Shown here piece by piece: positions 7,882 to 15,090 of a stretch of 64,000 nucleotides of DNA; position 1 is the stretch's first letter; every line of letters begins with the position of its first letter. The stretch is taken from positions 186,001-250,000 of the forward strand of contig NZ_CP031356.1 in NCBI RefSeq assembly GCF_003355475.1. Direction: 5' to 3'. The stretch is from Brachybacterium saurashtrense (GTDB taxonomy: Bacteria > Actinomycetota > Actinomycetes > Actinomycetales > Dermabacteraceae). The notes beneath the pieces are model-generated. The model was not told the origin of the DNA. It did no database searches and saw nothing but the letters and a program-made list of their open reading frames with translations. A program made the translations under genes and the position numbers.

Positions 7882-8685
7882 ATGCCCCGCACCCTGCACC
7901 ATCCCCGTCCCGGCGCCCATGAGCTGGGCCAGAACTACCTGCGCGACCCCCGCATGGTCCGTCGCGTCGTCGAGCTCGCCGGCCGCACCTGCGGCCCTCT
8001 CGTCGAGTGGGGCGCCGGCGACGGCTCCCTGACCCTCCCGCTCGCCGCCCTCGGCCGTCCGCTGGAGGCCGTCGAGATCGACGAGCGCAACGTCGCCCGG
8101 CTGTCCCGCCGGGTCCCCGCACACGTCACCGTGCGCTGCGCGGACATCCTCCGCCACGCCCCGTCCGCGGGCTCGACGCTCGTGGCGAACCTGCCCTTCC
8201 ATCTCACCACCCCGGCCGTCAAGCACCTGCTGCGCTCGCGCGGCTGGGTCGACGCGCTGCTGATCACCCAGTGGGAGGTGGCGCGCAAGCGGTCCGGCGT
8301 CGGCGGTGCGACGATGCTCACCGCGCAGTGGGCGCCGTGGTTCGAGTCCCGCCTCGAGGGACGGATCCCGGCGGACTCGTTCCGGCCCCGGCCCACCGTC
8401 GATGCCGGGCTGCTCGTGCTGCACCGGCGCGAGCACCCCCTGCTGCCCGCTCGTCGCCGCCCCGTGCACCACGACCTCGTGCGGCGGGTGTTCACCGGCC
8501 CCGGACGAGGCCTCGAGCAGATCCTCCGTCGCGCCGAGGTCCCGGCCCCGGTCATCTCCTCGTTCCTCGACCGTCACGGCTACGACCGTCGCGCACTCCC
8601 GCGCGACGTGGACCCCGCGCACTGGACGGAGCTGCTCGCCCCGGAACGGGGCCGGGCCGATGGCGCGCGCAGGCGGCGGGGGTGA
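7882..8685 (+). CDS. erm: 23S rRNA (adenine-N6)-methyltransferase, Erm family
   Basis: SAM-dependent enzyme of 267 aa expected to methylate A2058 of 23S rRNA and confer macrolide-lincosamide-streptogramin B resistance. The motifs are in Erm/KsgA order: HELGQNYL (14-20), SAM motif I EWGAGDGSLT (42-51), acidic VEID (64-67), D88, and the catalytic N-L-P-F (103-106) followed by HLTTP. NLPFHL and the absence of the KsgA C-terminal domain favour Erm over the 16S enzyme KsgA. A basic tail (GRADGARRRRG) resembles those of actinobacterial Erm proteins. Its leader peptide and hairpins indicate drug-inducible expression. Codon use looks like the neighbours, so nothing points to recent transfer. Confidence 0.9.
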   Translation: MPRTLHHPRPGAHELGQNYLRDPRMVRRVVELAGRTCGPLVEWGAGDGSLTLPLAALGRPLEAVEIDERNVARLSRRVPAHVTVRCADILRHAPSAGSTLVANLPFHLTTPAVKHLLRSRGWVDALLITQWEVARKRSGVGGATMLTAQWAPWFESRLEGRIPADSFRPRPTVDAGLLVLHRREHPLLPARRRPVHHDLVRRVFTGPGRGLEQILRRAEVPAPVISSFLDRHGYDRRALPRDVDPAHWTELLAPERGRADGARRRRG

Positions 8686-8721
8686 GAATCGGAGGGCACC
8701 CGAGCCGCGGAGGTGACGCGC

Positions 8722-10206
8722 ATGGACTGGACGAGCTGGCTGCCCCTGCTGGACGCCCCGGACTCGTGGGTCGCGCGCGAGATCGTGCAGCGCGGCGTCG
8801 CGGCGGTGTTCGTGCTCGCCTTCCTCTCGTCGTTCCACCAGTTCCCGGTGCTGCTCGGAGAGCGGGGGCTGCTGCCCGTGCCCGCCTACCTCGCGCGCGC
8901 CGGCGGCCGGGCCGGGCCCACCCTGTTCCGTCGCGTCCCCTACAGCGACCGCCTGCTGCGCGGCATGTGCCTGCTGGGGATGGGGCTCGGCCTCGCGGTG
9001 GTGCTCGGACTGCCGCAGCAGGGCCCGGCCTGGACCGTGCTCGCCGTGTTCGGGGTGATGTGGGGGATGTACCTCTCGATCGTCTCGGTGGGCCAGGTCT
9101 TCTACGGCTTCGGCTGGGAGTCGATGCTGCTGGAGTGCGGGGCGCTGGTGGGGCTGCTGGGCTCCCATGCGGTCCCGCCGCCGCAGCTGATGATCGTGTT
9201 CCTGTGGTGGCTGCTGATCCGCCTCGAGTTCGGCGCAGGGATGATCAAGATGCGCGGCGACCGCTCCTGGCGCGACCTCACCGCGATGGACCATCACCAC
9301 CAGACCCAGCCGATGCCCGGCCCGCTCAGCCGCGCCGCCCACCTCATGCCGCGGTGGTGGCACCGGCTCGAGGTGCTCGGCAGCCATGCGGTGCAGCTCG
9401 GGCTGGTCTGGCTCGTGCTCGCCCCGCAGCCGCTCGCCTCCGTCGCCGCCTTCGCGGTGATCGCCACCCAGCTGTTCCTGGTCGTGACGGGGAACTACGC
9501 CTGGCTGAACTGGCTGACGATCCTCGTGGCCTGCGCCGCGATCTCCGATCCGGTCTGGCGCTGGCTCGCCGGAGGGCCGTTGCCGGGCTGGAGCTGGCTG
9601 GGGATCCCGCTCGGGGCAGACGGCGGCGGCGCGGCCCCCGGCGCCACCTCGCCCCTGTGGTGGACGGTGCTGGTCCTCGCCGCGTTCGCGGGACTCGCCG
9701 TGCGCTCCCGCAGACCGCTGGTGAACCTGTTCTCCCCGCACCAGCTGATGAACGCGAGCTTCGACCGCTTCCACCTCGTCAACGCCTACGGGGCGTTCGG
9801 CACGATGACGCAGCGGCGGTACGAGGTGCTCATCGAGGGGACGGAAGATCCTGCCGGCCCTGACGCCGAGGAGAGCTCCTGGCGGCCCTACGAGTTCCGC
9901 GGCAAGCCCGGTGACGTGCACCGTCGTGGGCGACAGGTCGCGCCGTACCACCTGCGACTGGACTGGCAGATGTGGTTCCTGGCGCTGCGTCCCGGGGCCG
10001 AGCCCTGGTTCGTGGCCCTCCTGGAGCGGCTGCGCGAGGGTGATCCGGGGGTGCGGCGCCTGCTGCGCACCGACCCCTTCGACGGCCGGGCGCCGACGGG
10101 TCTGCGTGTGCGGTACCTCGAGTACCGGTTCACCGACCGGCGCGAACGGCGGCAGACGGGGGCGTGGTGGCATCGGGAGGACCTGGGCGTGATCGCGCGG
10201 CGGTGA
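8722..10206 (+). CDS. lipase maturation factor family (LMF/DUF1222) membrane protein
   Basis: Multi-pass membrane protein of 494 aa. Helices fill most of residues 25-330. The family signatures are present: YGFGWESMLLECGALVGLLG, WWLLIRLEFGAGMIKMRGDRSW, DLTAMDHHHQTQPMPGPLS and the C-terminal NAYGAFGTMTQRRYEVLIEGT, then SWRPYEFRGKPGDVHRRGRQVAPYHLRLDWQMWF. Human LMF1 helps lipases fold; the bacterial role is unknown. ATG 8722 is chosen over the in-frame GTG 8713 because GGAGG (8709-8713) stands 8 nt before it. It lies 36 nt after erm and may be read through from it. Confidence 0.88.
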   Translation: MDWTSWLPLLDAPDSWVAREIVQRGVAAVFVLAFLSSFHQFPVLLGERGLLPVPAYLARAGGRAGPTLFRRVPYSDRLLRGMCLLGMGLGLAVVLGLPQQGPAWTVLAVFGVMWGMYLSIVSVGQVFYGFGWESMLLECGALVGLLGSHAVPPPQLMIVFLWWLLIRLEFGAGMIKMRGDRSWRDLTAMDHHHQTQPMPGPLSRAAHLMPRWWHRLEVLGSHAVQLGLVWLVLAPQPLASVAAFAVIATQLFLVVTGNYAWLNWLTILVACAAISDPVWRWLAGGPLPGWSWLGIPLGADGGGAAPGATSPLWWTVLVLAAFAGLAVRSRRPLVNLFSPHQLMNASFDRFHLVNAYGAFGTMTQRRYEVLIEGTEDPAGPDAEESSWRPYEFRGKPGDVHRRGRQVAPYHLRLDWQMWFLALRPGAEPWFVALLERLREGDPGVRRLLRTDPFDGRAPTGLRVRYLEYRFTDRRERRQTGAWWHREDLGVIARR

Positions 10207-10270
10207 GCGGACCCGGTCCGCGCGGCCCGTAGGCTGTGCCCCGTCGTATCCCCGCCCCCCGAGGAGTCCC

Positions 10271-10894
10271 ATGTCCGCGCTCGCCGTCCCGGCCCGCCGC
10301 CCCGTCCTGGCCGACGTCCTGGCCCCGCATCGCACCCTGGCGCAGAACATCGCGCTGGTAGGTGCCGGAGCCGGCGTCGTCGCCCTCCTCGCCCAGGCCA
10401 CGATCCCGCTGCCGCTGGTGCCGATCACCGGGCAGACCCTCGGCGTGCTGCTGGTGGGCGCCGCGCTGGGCTCCCGCCGCGGCGCCGCGGCACTGCTCAC
10501 CTACCTGCTGGTGGGCCTCGCCGGCGCGCCGGTGTTCGCCGAGTTCACCGGCGGCCCCGCGTCGGTGCTCTCGCCCAGCTTCGGCTTCATCCTGGGCTTC
10601 GTGCCCGCCGCCTTCGTGGCCGGCTGGTGCGCCGAGCGCGCCTGGGACCGCCGCCCCGTGCGCGCCATGGCCGGCTTCGCCCTCGCGAGCGCGGTGCCCT
10701 TCCTCGTCGGCGTGCCCTACCTGGCCATGATCCTCAACGCCGTGATGGGCGCCGAGATGGGCCTCGGCGGCGTCCTCGCCGCGGGCCTGTGGCCCTTCAT
10801 CCCCGGCGGCCTGGTCAAGGCCGCGCTCGCCGCGCTGCTGATCCCCGCCGCCTGGCGCGCCGTGCGCGCCCTCGACGAGCGCGAGCGCGACTGA
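10271..10894 (+). CDS. bioY: biotin transporter BioY (ECF S component)
   Basis: Substrate-binding integral membrane subunit of a biotin ECF transporter, 207 aa with six helices. The family sequences are VPITGQTLGVLLVGAALGSRRGAAALLTYLLVGLAGAPVFAEFTGG and the C-terminal GLWPFIPGGLVKAALAALLIPAAWR. No BioM/BioN energising genes are nearby, so it either works alone or shares a housekeeping ECF module. The start has GAGGAG six nt upstream, and TAGGCT at 10229-10234 is a possible -10. It is followed by a hairpin terminator. Confidence 0.95.
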   Translation: MSALAVPARRPVLADVLAPHRTLAQNIALVGAGAGVVALLAQATIPLPLVPITGQTLGVLLVGAALGSRRGAAALLTYLLVGLAGAPVFAEFTGGPASVLSPSFGFILGFVPAAFVAGWCAERAWDRRPVRAMAGFALASAVPFLVGVPYLAMILNAVMGAEMGLGGVLAAGLWPFIPGGLVKAALAALLIPAAWRAVRALDERERD

Positions 10895-10900
10895 GCGATC

Positions 10901-10928
10901 CCGGGGCGGCGGCGCGGCGCCGCCCCGG
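10901..10928 (+). terminator. bioY terminator
   Basis: An 11-bp perfect G+C stem (10901-10911 with 10918-10928) with a 6-nt loop, 7 nt past the bioY stop. Confidence 0.75.
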
Positions 10929-10995
10929 CATCCCGGCTGCCCCTCGAACGGTCGGTGCGCCGTGTCGCGCCGGTGCCGGTTCCTACACTGGACCC

Positions 10996-11544
10996 ATGAG
11001 CACCGACGACGGCGCAGCGCACCGCGCGGAGCAGGACTCCGCCGGGGGCGACCGTGCGGGCGATCATGGCGCGGCGCGCTACGACCGCGGGGACGAGTCC
11101 GCGGCCGAGCGGCTAGACCGCAACTGGAACGAGCTGCTCCAGGAGATCCGCGTGCTGCAGACCGGTTCGCAGATCCTCGCCGGGTTCCTGGTGGTGTTGC
11201 CCTTCCAGTCTCGTTTCGAGGACCTGGACCGGCTGCAGATCGGCTGGTACCTGGGCCTGCTGCTGCTCGCCCTGGTGATCGTCGCGCTGCTGCTCACCCC
11301 GGTGGGCATGCACCGGCGGCTGTTCCGCCAGCGCGTGAAGGACGAGATGGTGGTCGTGGCCAACACCCTGCTGCGCGCCGCGATCCTGCTGCTCGGCCTG
11401 CTGCTCACCGGGGTCGCGGGCTTCGTGGTGGACGTGGTGCTGACCCGCCCTGCGGCAGCCGTGACGCTCCTGGTGATGCTCGCGATGATGGCGCTGCTCC
11501 TGGTCACGCTCCCTGCGAGGATCGCGCGCCGGGCCGATCGCTGA
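10996..11544 (+). CDS. four-helix membrane protein (DUF6328-like)
   Basis: Membrane protein of 182 aa. A hydrophilic, acidic N-terminus (about 40 aa) leads to the conserved-looking RLDRNWNELLQEIRVLQTGSQILAGFLVVLPFQSRF. Three further hydrophobic stretches follow, the last ending in RIARRADR. The RNWNELLQE..RV.QTG motif fits the actinobacterial DUF6328 family, which has no assigned function. ATG 10996 is 6 nt after the -10 TACACT (10984-10989), giving a leaderless mRNA. It faces the uxaE gene. Confidence 0.75.
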   Translation: MSTDDGAAHRAEQDSAGGDRAGDHGAARYDRGDESAAERLDRNWNELLQEIRVLQTGSQILAGFLVVLPFQSRFEDLDRLQIGWYLGLLLLALVIVALLLTPVGMHRRLFRQRVKDEMVVVANTLLRAAILLLGLLLTGVAGFVVDVVLTRPAAAVTLLVMLAMMALLLVTLPARIARRADR

Positions 11545-11545
11545 C

Positions 11546-11610
11546 GCGGGAGCGGCCGACGGGGCGGGCGGCCCCGGCCCGCCGGTGCCGTGCCCGTCGG
11601 CCCCTCCCGC
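11546..11610. terminator. convergent terminator between the membrane protein and uxaE
   Basis: A long interrupted stem pairs 11546-11564 with 11593-11610 (GGCCGACGGG / CCCGTCGGCC core), with a second G+C hairpin inside. It fills the space between two convergent stops and can work in both directions. Confidence 0.65.
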
Positions 11611-11628
11611 GCCGTCGGCCCCGCGGCG

Positions 11629-13065
11629 TCAGATCCTCGCCGGGGCGGCCGCGAAGGGGGCGAGGTGCCGGCCGATGTGGGCGGCCACGATGTCGCTGTG
11701 CTCGGCCTGGTGCCCGGCGACGGTCGCGAGGAAGCGGTCGTGGATCGAGGCGCCCGAGGCGTCCGTGCCGTTCAGGGAGTCGCCGTAGCCCACGTGCAGG
11801 ATCTGACGGGCATCGGCCGAGCGGATCAGCTCGCGCAGGTCCACGCCTTCCAGGGAGGTGGGGGTGCGGTCCTCATGGGCGGAGACCTGGTAGCTCGCAC
11901 GCGCCTTCACGTAGGAGGCGCGGGAGATGTCCCAGATCGTGGCGAACAGCTCCGGATCATGGGCGGCCACCACCTCCACCCCGCACAGGTAGCTGGTGCC
12001 GGAGGTCTTCAGGTGCACCAGCCCCTCGGTGGCCTCCACGCACAGCGGGTAGATCGAGAACTTGTCCGAGCCGGAGTGCAGCGAGATCTTGTAGCCGCCG
12101 AACTGCTCGGCGATCGCGTGGTGCGCCTCGAGGTTGGTGCGCAGCTCCTCCGCGTCGCCCAGGAAGTCCAGGCCCTTCTCGAAGCCGTCCACGTAGCGCG
12201 GGGCGAAGCTGAACCAGGAGGCGCCCAGGCGGGTGAGCTCCGAGGCCAGGTAGTGGTGCTCGAAGAAGCTGGTCTGCCAGGCGGTCTCGTCCACGGCGAA
12301 CTCGATCTCCACCTCGTGCTGCGCGGCGTCGATCAGATGGCGGTACAGGCGCATCGCGTCCACCACCGCGCGGCCGTACTTCACCGCGGCGGTGAGCACG
12401 TCCTGCTCGGTGACGCGGATCTGCGAGTGCCCCACGTCCAGGGTGGTGCCCGCGTAGCGCCGGAGCAGATCCGGCAGGGTGTCCTCGAGCCGGTCCCAGG
12501 GCAGGGCCTCGGCATCGGCCCGCGTGACACCGGAGGTGACGTCGGCGACGTGGTCCCCGGGATCCAGGGTGAACATCACGAAGCCGGCCTCGAGCCCGCG
12601 GTCGATGCCCTCGGTGGTCTTGATGTGGTCGCAGTCCGCGCCGAAGCCGCCCTCCCAGCCCGCCTCGACCAGGCCGAAGACGGCCTCGTCCATGACGGTG
12701 CGGGCGCTGCGGCCCAGGCGGTCCATCTCGCGGATCGACTGCTGGGCGAGCACGGGCATCACGGCGCCGCCCTCGGCGGCGAAGGCGCGGGCCTGCCCGG
12801 GGGTGGCCAGGCCGATCCGGTCGCCGGTGCCCACGGAGGTGCGGTGCCCGCCGATCCGTGCCGGGCGCAGGGCGGGGAAGGCCGCCTGCAGCGCCGTGGC
12901 GTTCGCGGTGGACAGCGGGCCGGTGAGCACATGGCCGTCGCCGGCGGCGGAGGCGGTCCCCTCGAAGGCGGCGAGGGCCTGGGCCGTGGGCGCGTCCAGC
13001 CGCAGGGCTCGGGCGGAGCCCTCGTAGGTGATGCTCGCCGCGAGGGTGTCGGTGCGCAGGGTCAT
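11629..13065 (-). CDS. uxaE: tagaturonate epimerase family protein (UxaE)
   Basis: Cytosolic enzyme of 478 aa. The UxaE family interconverts tagaturonate and fructuronate in hexuronate catabolism. Recognisable parts are GGFGADCDHIKTTEGIDRGLEAGFVMFTLDPGDHVAD, VEIEFAVDETAWQTSFFEHHYLASELTRLGASWFSFAPRYVDGFEKG and the metal-site-like GGYKISLHSGSDKFSIYP. The C-terminus DSLNGTDASGASIHDRFLATVAGH is also typical. ATG 13065 follows CGGAGACCACG. It is divergent from a LacI regulator that probably controls it. No other hexuronate gene is in the window, so the pathway must be completed elsewhere. Confidence 0.85.
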   Translation of the reverse strand: MTLRTDTLAASITYEGSARALRLDAPTAQALAAFEGTASAAGDGHVLTGPLSTANATALQAAFPALRPARIGGHRTSVGTGDRIGLATPGQARAFAAEGGAVMPVLAQQSIREMDRLGRSARTVMDEAVFGLVEAGWEGGFGADCDHIKTTEGIDRGLEAGFVMFTLDPGDHVADVTSGVTRADAEALPWDRLEDTLPDLLRRYAGTTLDVGHSQIRVTEQDVLTAAVKYGRAVVDAMRLYRHLIDAAQHEVEIEFAVDETAWQTSFFEHHYLASELTRLGASWFSFAPRYVDGFEKGLDFLGDAEELRTNLEAHHAIAEQFGGYKISLHSGSDKFSIYPLCVEATEGLVHLKTSGTSYLCGVEVVAAHDPELFATIWDISRASYVKARASYQVSAHEDRTPTSLEGVDLRELIRSADARQILHVGYGDSLNGTDASGASIHDRFLATVAGHQAEHSDIVAAHIGRHLAPFAAAPARI

Positions 13066-13131
13066 CGTGGTCTCCGTTCCGGACAAGGGGGAGGGCGCGG
13101 GCGGTCCCGGACGCCGCTCCTGAGGCTTGCG

Positions 13132-13200
13132 GTAAACGATTGCACAGATTCAGCCTGCGGGGAAGCGTTTCCCCGGGAGATGTTTGCTAGAGTGCATGCA
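13132..13200. promoter_or_regulatory. LacI-type operators and divergent promoters
   Basis: A near-perfect palindrome GGGGAAGCGTTTCCCC (13159-13174, central CG) and a weaker AAACGATT-type site (13132-13145) are LacI-family operators by shape. A plus-strand -10 TAGAGT (13188-13193) puts the first operator over its -35. An 8-bp palindrome TGCATGCA covers 13193-13200. Confidence 0.65.
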
Positions 13201-13256
13201 ACATTTGCAGATCGTGCGGGGAGGGACCTGCGCGGACCGGCCCGAGGGAGGGCGCG

Positions 13257-14288
13257 ATGGCGGTGACGCTCAAGGACGTGGCGCGGCGGGCAGGGGTGTC
13301 GGTGGCGACGGCCTCCCGCGCGTTCCAGCGGCCCGAGATGCTGGGGGAGGCCACCCTTCAGACCGTGCGCACCGCCGCGGAGGAGCTCGGCTACGTCCCC
13401 AATCGCACCGCCCGCGCGCTCATCACCGGCCGCAGCGGCGTGTACGGCGTGATCGTGCCCGATCTGGAGAACCCGTTCTTCCCCGCCGTGCTCAAAGGGG
13501 CGCAGGCGCGCGCCCAGCAGCTCGGCGCCCAGCTGCTGATCACCGACGCGGGGGAGTCGCCGGAGGGCGAGCTGCCGCTGGTGCGCACCCTCGCGCCCCA
13601 GGTGGACGGGATCCTGCTGTGCTCGAGCCGCATGGACGAGGACTCGCTGCGCGAGGCCGCCTCGCTCACGCCGCTGAGCCTGGTCAACCGTGTCTCCCCG
13701 GACCTGCCCGGCGTGTTCGCCGATCCCGAGCCCGGCATCCCCTCCGCCCTCCGCCACCTGCGCCGGATGGGCCATCGCCGGATCGGCTACGTGGGCGGCC
13801 CCCGGATCAGCCGCTCCGACAAGGTGCGTCGGCGCGTCATCGCCCGCCTCTGCGAGGAGTCCGGGCTCGAGTGGATCGAGATCGGCGCCTTCGCCCCCAC
13901 GGCCGAGGGTGGCCACGACGGGGCCGAGGCCGTGCTGCAGACCGACGCCACCGCCGTGCTGGTCTACAACGACCTCATGGCGCTCGCCCTCATGGAGCGG
14001 CTGCGCAGCTACGGCATCGACGTCCCCGGCCAGGTCAGCCTGGTGGGATGGGACGACATCGCCTTCGCCACGATGGCCGCCCCGGGCCTGGCCACCGTGC
14101 AGGTGCCGCGGTACGACATGGGCGTCACCGGCATCTCGCTGCTGCACGAGAGGGTCTTCGGCCTCTCCCGGGAGCCGGGTCGCAGCGCCCGCATCGGCCT
14201 GCCCACCCGTTTCCTCCCCCGTGGATCGATCGCCCGCGTCGCCGGGGAGGAGACGGTCCCGGCGGGCTCCGGTACCCTCCGGGCATGA
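13257..14288 (+). CDS. LacI-family transcriptional regulator
   Basis: Repressor of 343 aa. Residues 4-23 are the HTH (LKDVARRAGVSVATASRAFQ), followed by the hinge helix (VPNRTARALITGRSGVYGVIVPD) and a periplasmic-binding-like sensor domain with VFADPEPGIPSALRHLRRMGHRRIGYVGG and VYNDLMALALMERLRSYGIDVPGQVSLVGWDDI. It probably controls the divergent uxaE and itself through the two CG-centred operators. ATG 13257 has GAGGGAGG upstream. Its stop overlaps the next start by 4 nt. Confidence 0.93.
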   Translation: MAVTLKDVARRAGVSVATASRAFQRPEMLGEATLQTVRTAAEELGYVPNRTARALITGRSGVYGVIVPDLENPFFPAVLKGAQARAQQLGAQLLITDAGESPEGELPLVRTLAPQVDGILLCSSRMDEDSLREAASLTPLSLVNRVSPDLPGVFADPEPGIPSALRHLRRMGHRRIGYVGGPRISRSDKVRRRVIARLCEESGLEWIEIGAFAPTAEGGHDGAEAVLQTDATAVLVYNDLMALALMERLRSYGIDVPGQVSLVGWDDIAFATMAAPGLATVQVPRYDMGVTGISLLHERVFGLSREPGRSARIGLPTRFLPRGSIARVAGEETVPAGSGTLRA

Positions 14289-14959
14289 GCGATCTCACCG
14301 CCGGGATCGGGGAGGTCCCCGGGGTCGGCGCCCCCGCCGCCCGCGCCCTCGCCGCGGAGGGCCTCCACCGTGTGGGCGACCTCGCGGGGCGGGACTGGGC
14401 GCAGCTGCGATCCCTGCACGGCGTGGGCCCCGCCGCCGGGCGCCGCCTGCAGGCCGTGCTCGCGGCGCACGGCGAGTCGCTCCGGAACCCGCCCGCCCCA
14501 CGGGATCACGGCGCCGTCCTCACCCGGGGCGCCACCGGCACCGGCGCGAAGGACCTGCGCACCCACGCGACCGACGTCGACCCCGCCCGCTACGTGGACG
14601 GGCTCGCGGGCCGCCGCCGCGGGGAGGGCGCCGCGCTGCTGGAGCTGTTCAGGGAGGCCACCGGGGAGCGGCCCGTCATGTGGGGGCCCAGCATGATCGG
14701 CTACGGCGCCGTGCACTACCGGTACGCCACCGGCCGCGAGGGGGACACCTTCCAGCTGGGCTTCAGCCCGCGGACGGCCGATCTCGCTCTCTACGGGCTG
14801 CAGGGCTTCCCCCGCAGCGACGAGCTGCTGGAGCGCATGGGCCCGCACCGGCGCGGCGCCGGCTGCGTGTGGGTGCGCTCGCTGGCCGCGATCGACACCG
14901 CCGTGCTCGCCGAGCTGGTGGCCCACGCCTGGGCCCACGGGCCGTCGACCACCTGCTGA
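14285..14959 (+). CDS. HhH-DUF1801 two-domain protein
   Basis: Protein of 224 aa. Residues 1-65 contain two helix-hairpin-helix units (IGEVPGVGAPAARALAAEGL and LRSLHGVGPAAGRRLQAVLAAHG). Residues 95-220 are a DUF1801/YdhG-like domain (YVDGLAGRRRGEGAALLELFREATGERPVMWGPSMIGYGAVHYRYA, then FQLGFSPRTADLALYGLQGF). HhH motifs usually bind DNA non-specifically; DUF1801 has no known reaction. It overlaps the LacI stop by 4 nt, but TACCCT (14273-14278) six nt before the ATG suggests an additional leaderless promoter. Confidence 0.8.
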   Translation: MSDLTAGIGEVPGVGAPAARALAAEGLHRVGDLAGRDWAQLRSLHGVGPAAGRRLQAVLAAHGESLRNPPAPRDHGAVLTRGATGTGAKDLRTHATDVDPARYVDGLAGRRRGEGAALLELFREATGERPVMWGPSMIGYGAVHYRYATGREGDTFQLGFSPRTADLALYGLQGFPRSDELLERMGPHRRGAGCVWVRSLAAIDTAVLAELVAHAWAHGPSTTC

Positions 14960-15090
14960 GGGGAGCGGCCGGGTGACTCTCCGCTCACGTGGTGGTGTCG
15001 CCGGTGCCCGCACCGCGATAGCGTCCTACTCTGCAGCGGGCGCACCGGTTCCGGACTCCGGGGCGCAGGTCTCGGACGGAGAGGACGGCG

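Noticed and set aside
7882..8685. Alternative call as KsgA (16S dimethyladenosine transferase)
   Set aside because: The protein has NLPFHL rather than NLPYNI, a short basic C-terminus instead of the KsgA domain, and a leader peptide with attenuator, all pointing to Erm.
10207..10270. Riboswitch or BirA-type site upstream of bioY
   Set aside because: The 64-bp gap holds only a -10-like TAGGCT and a ribosome site; no recognised biotin operator half-sites are visible.
5737..10500. A 1587-codon open frame on the minus strand across cspA to bioY
   Set aside because: It is antisense to at least seven well-supported genes, is rich in Arg/His/Pro/Gly without domains, and arises because high-G+C third positions remove stop codons from the opposite strand.
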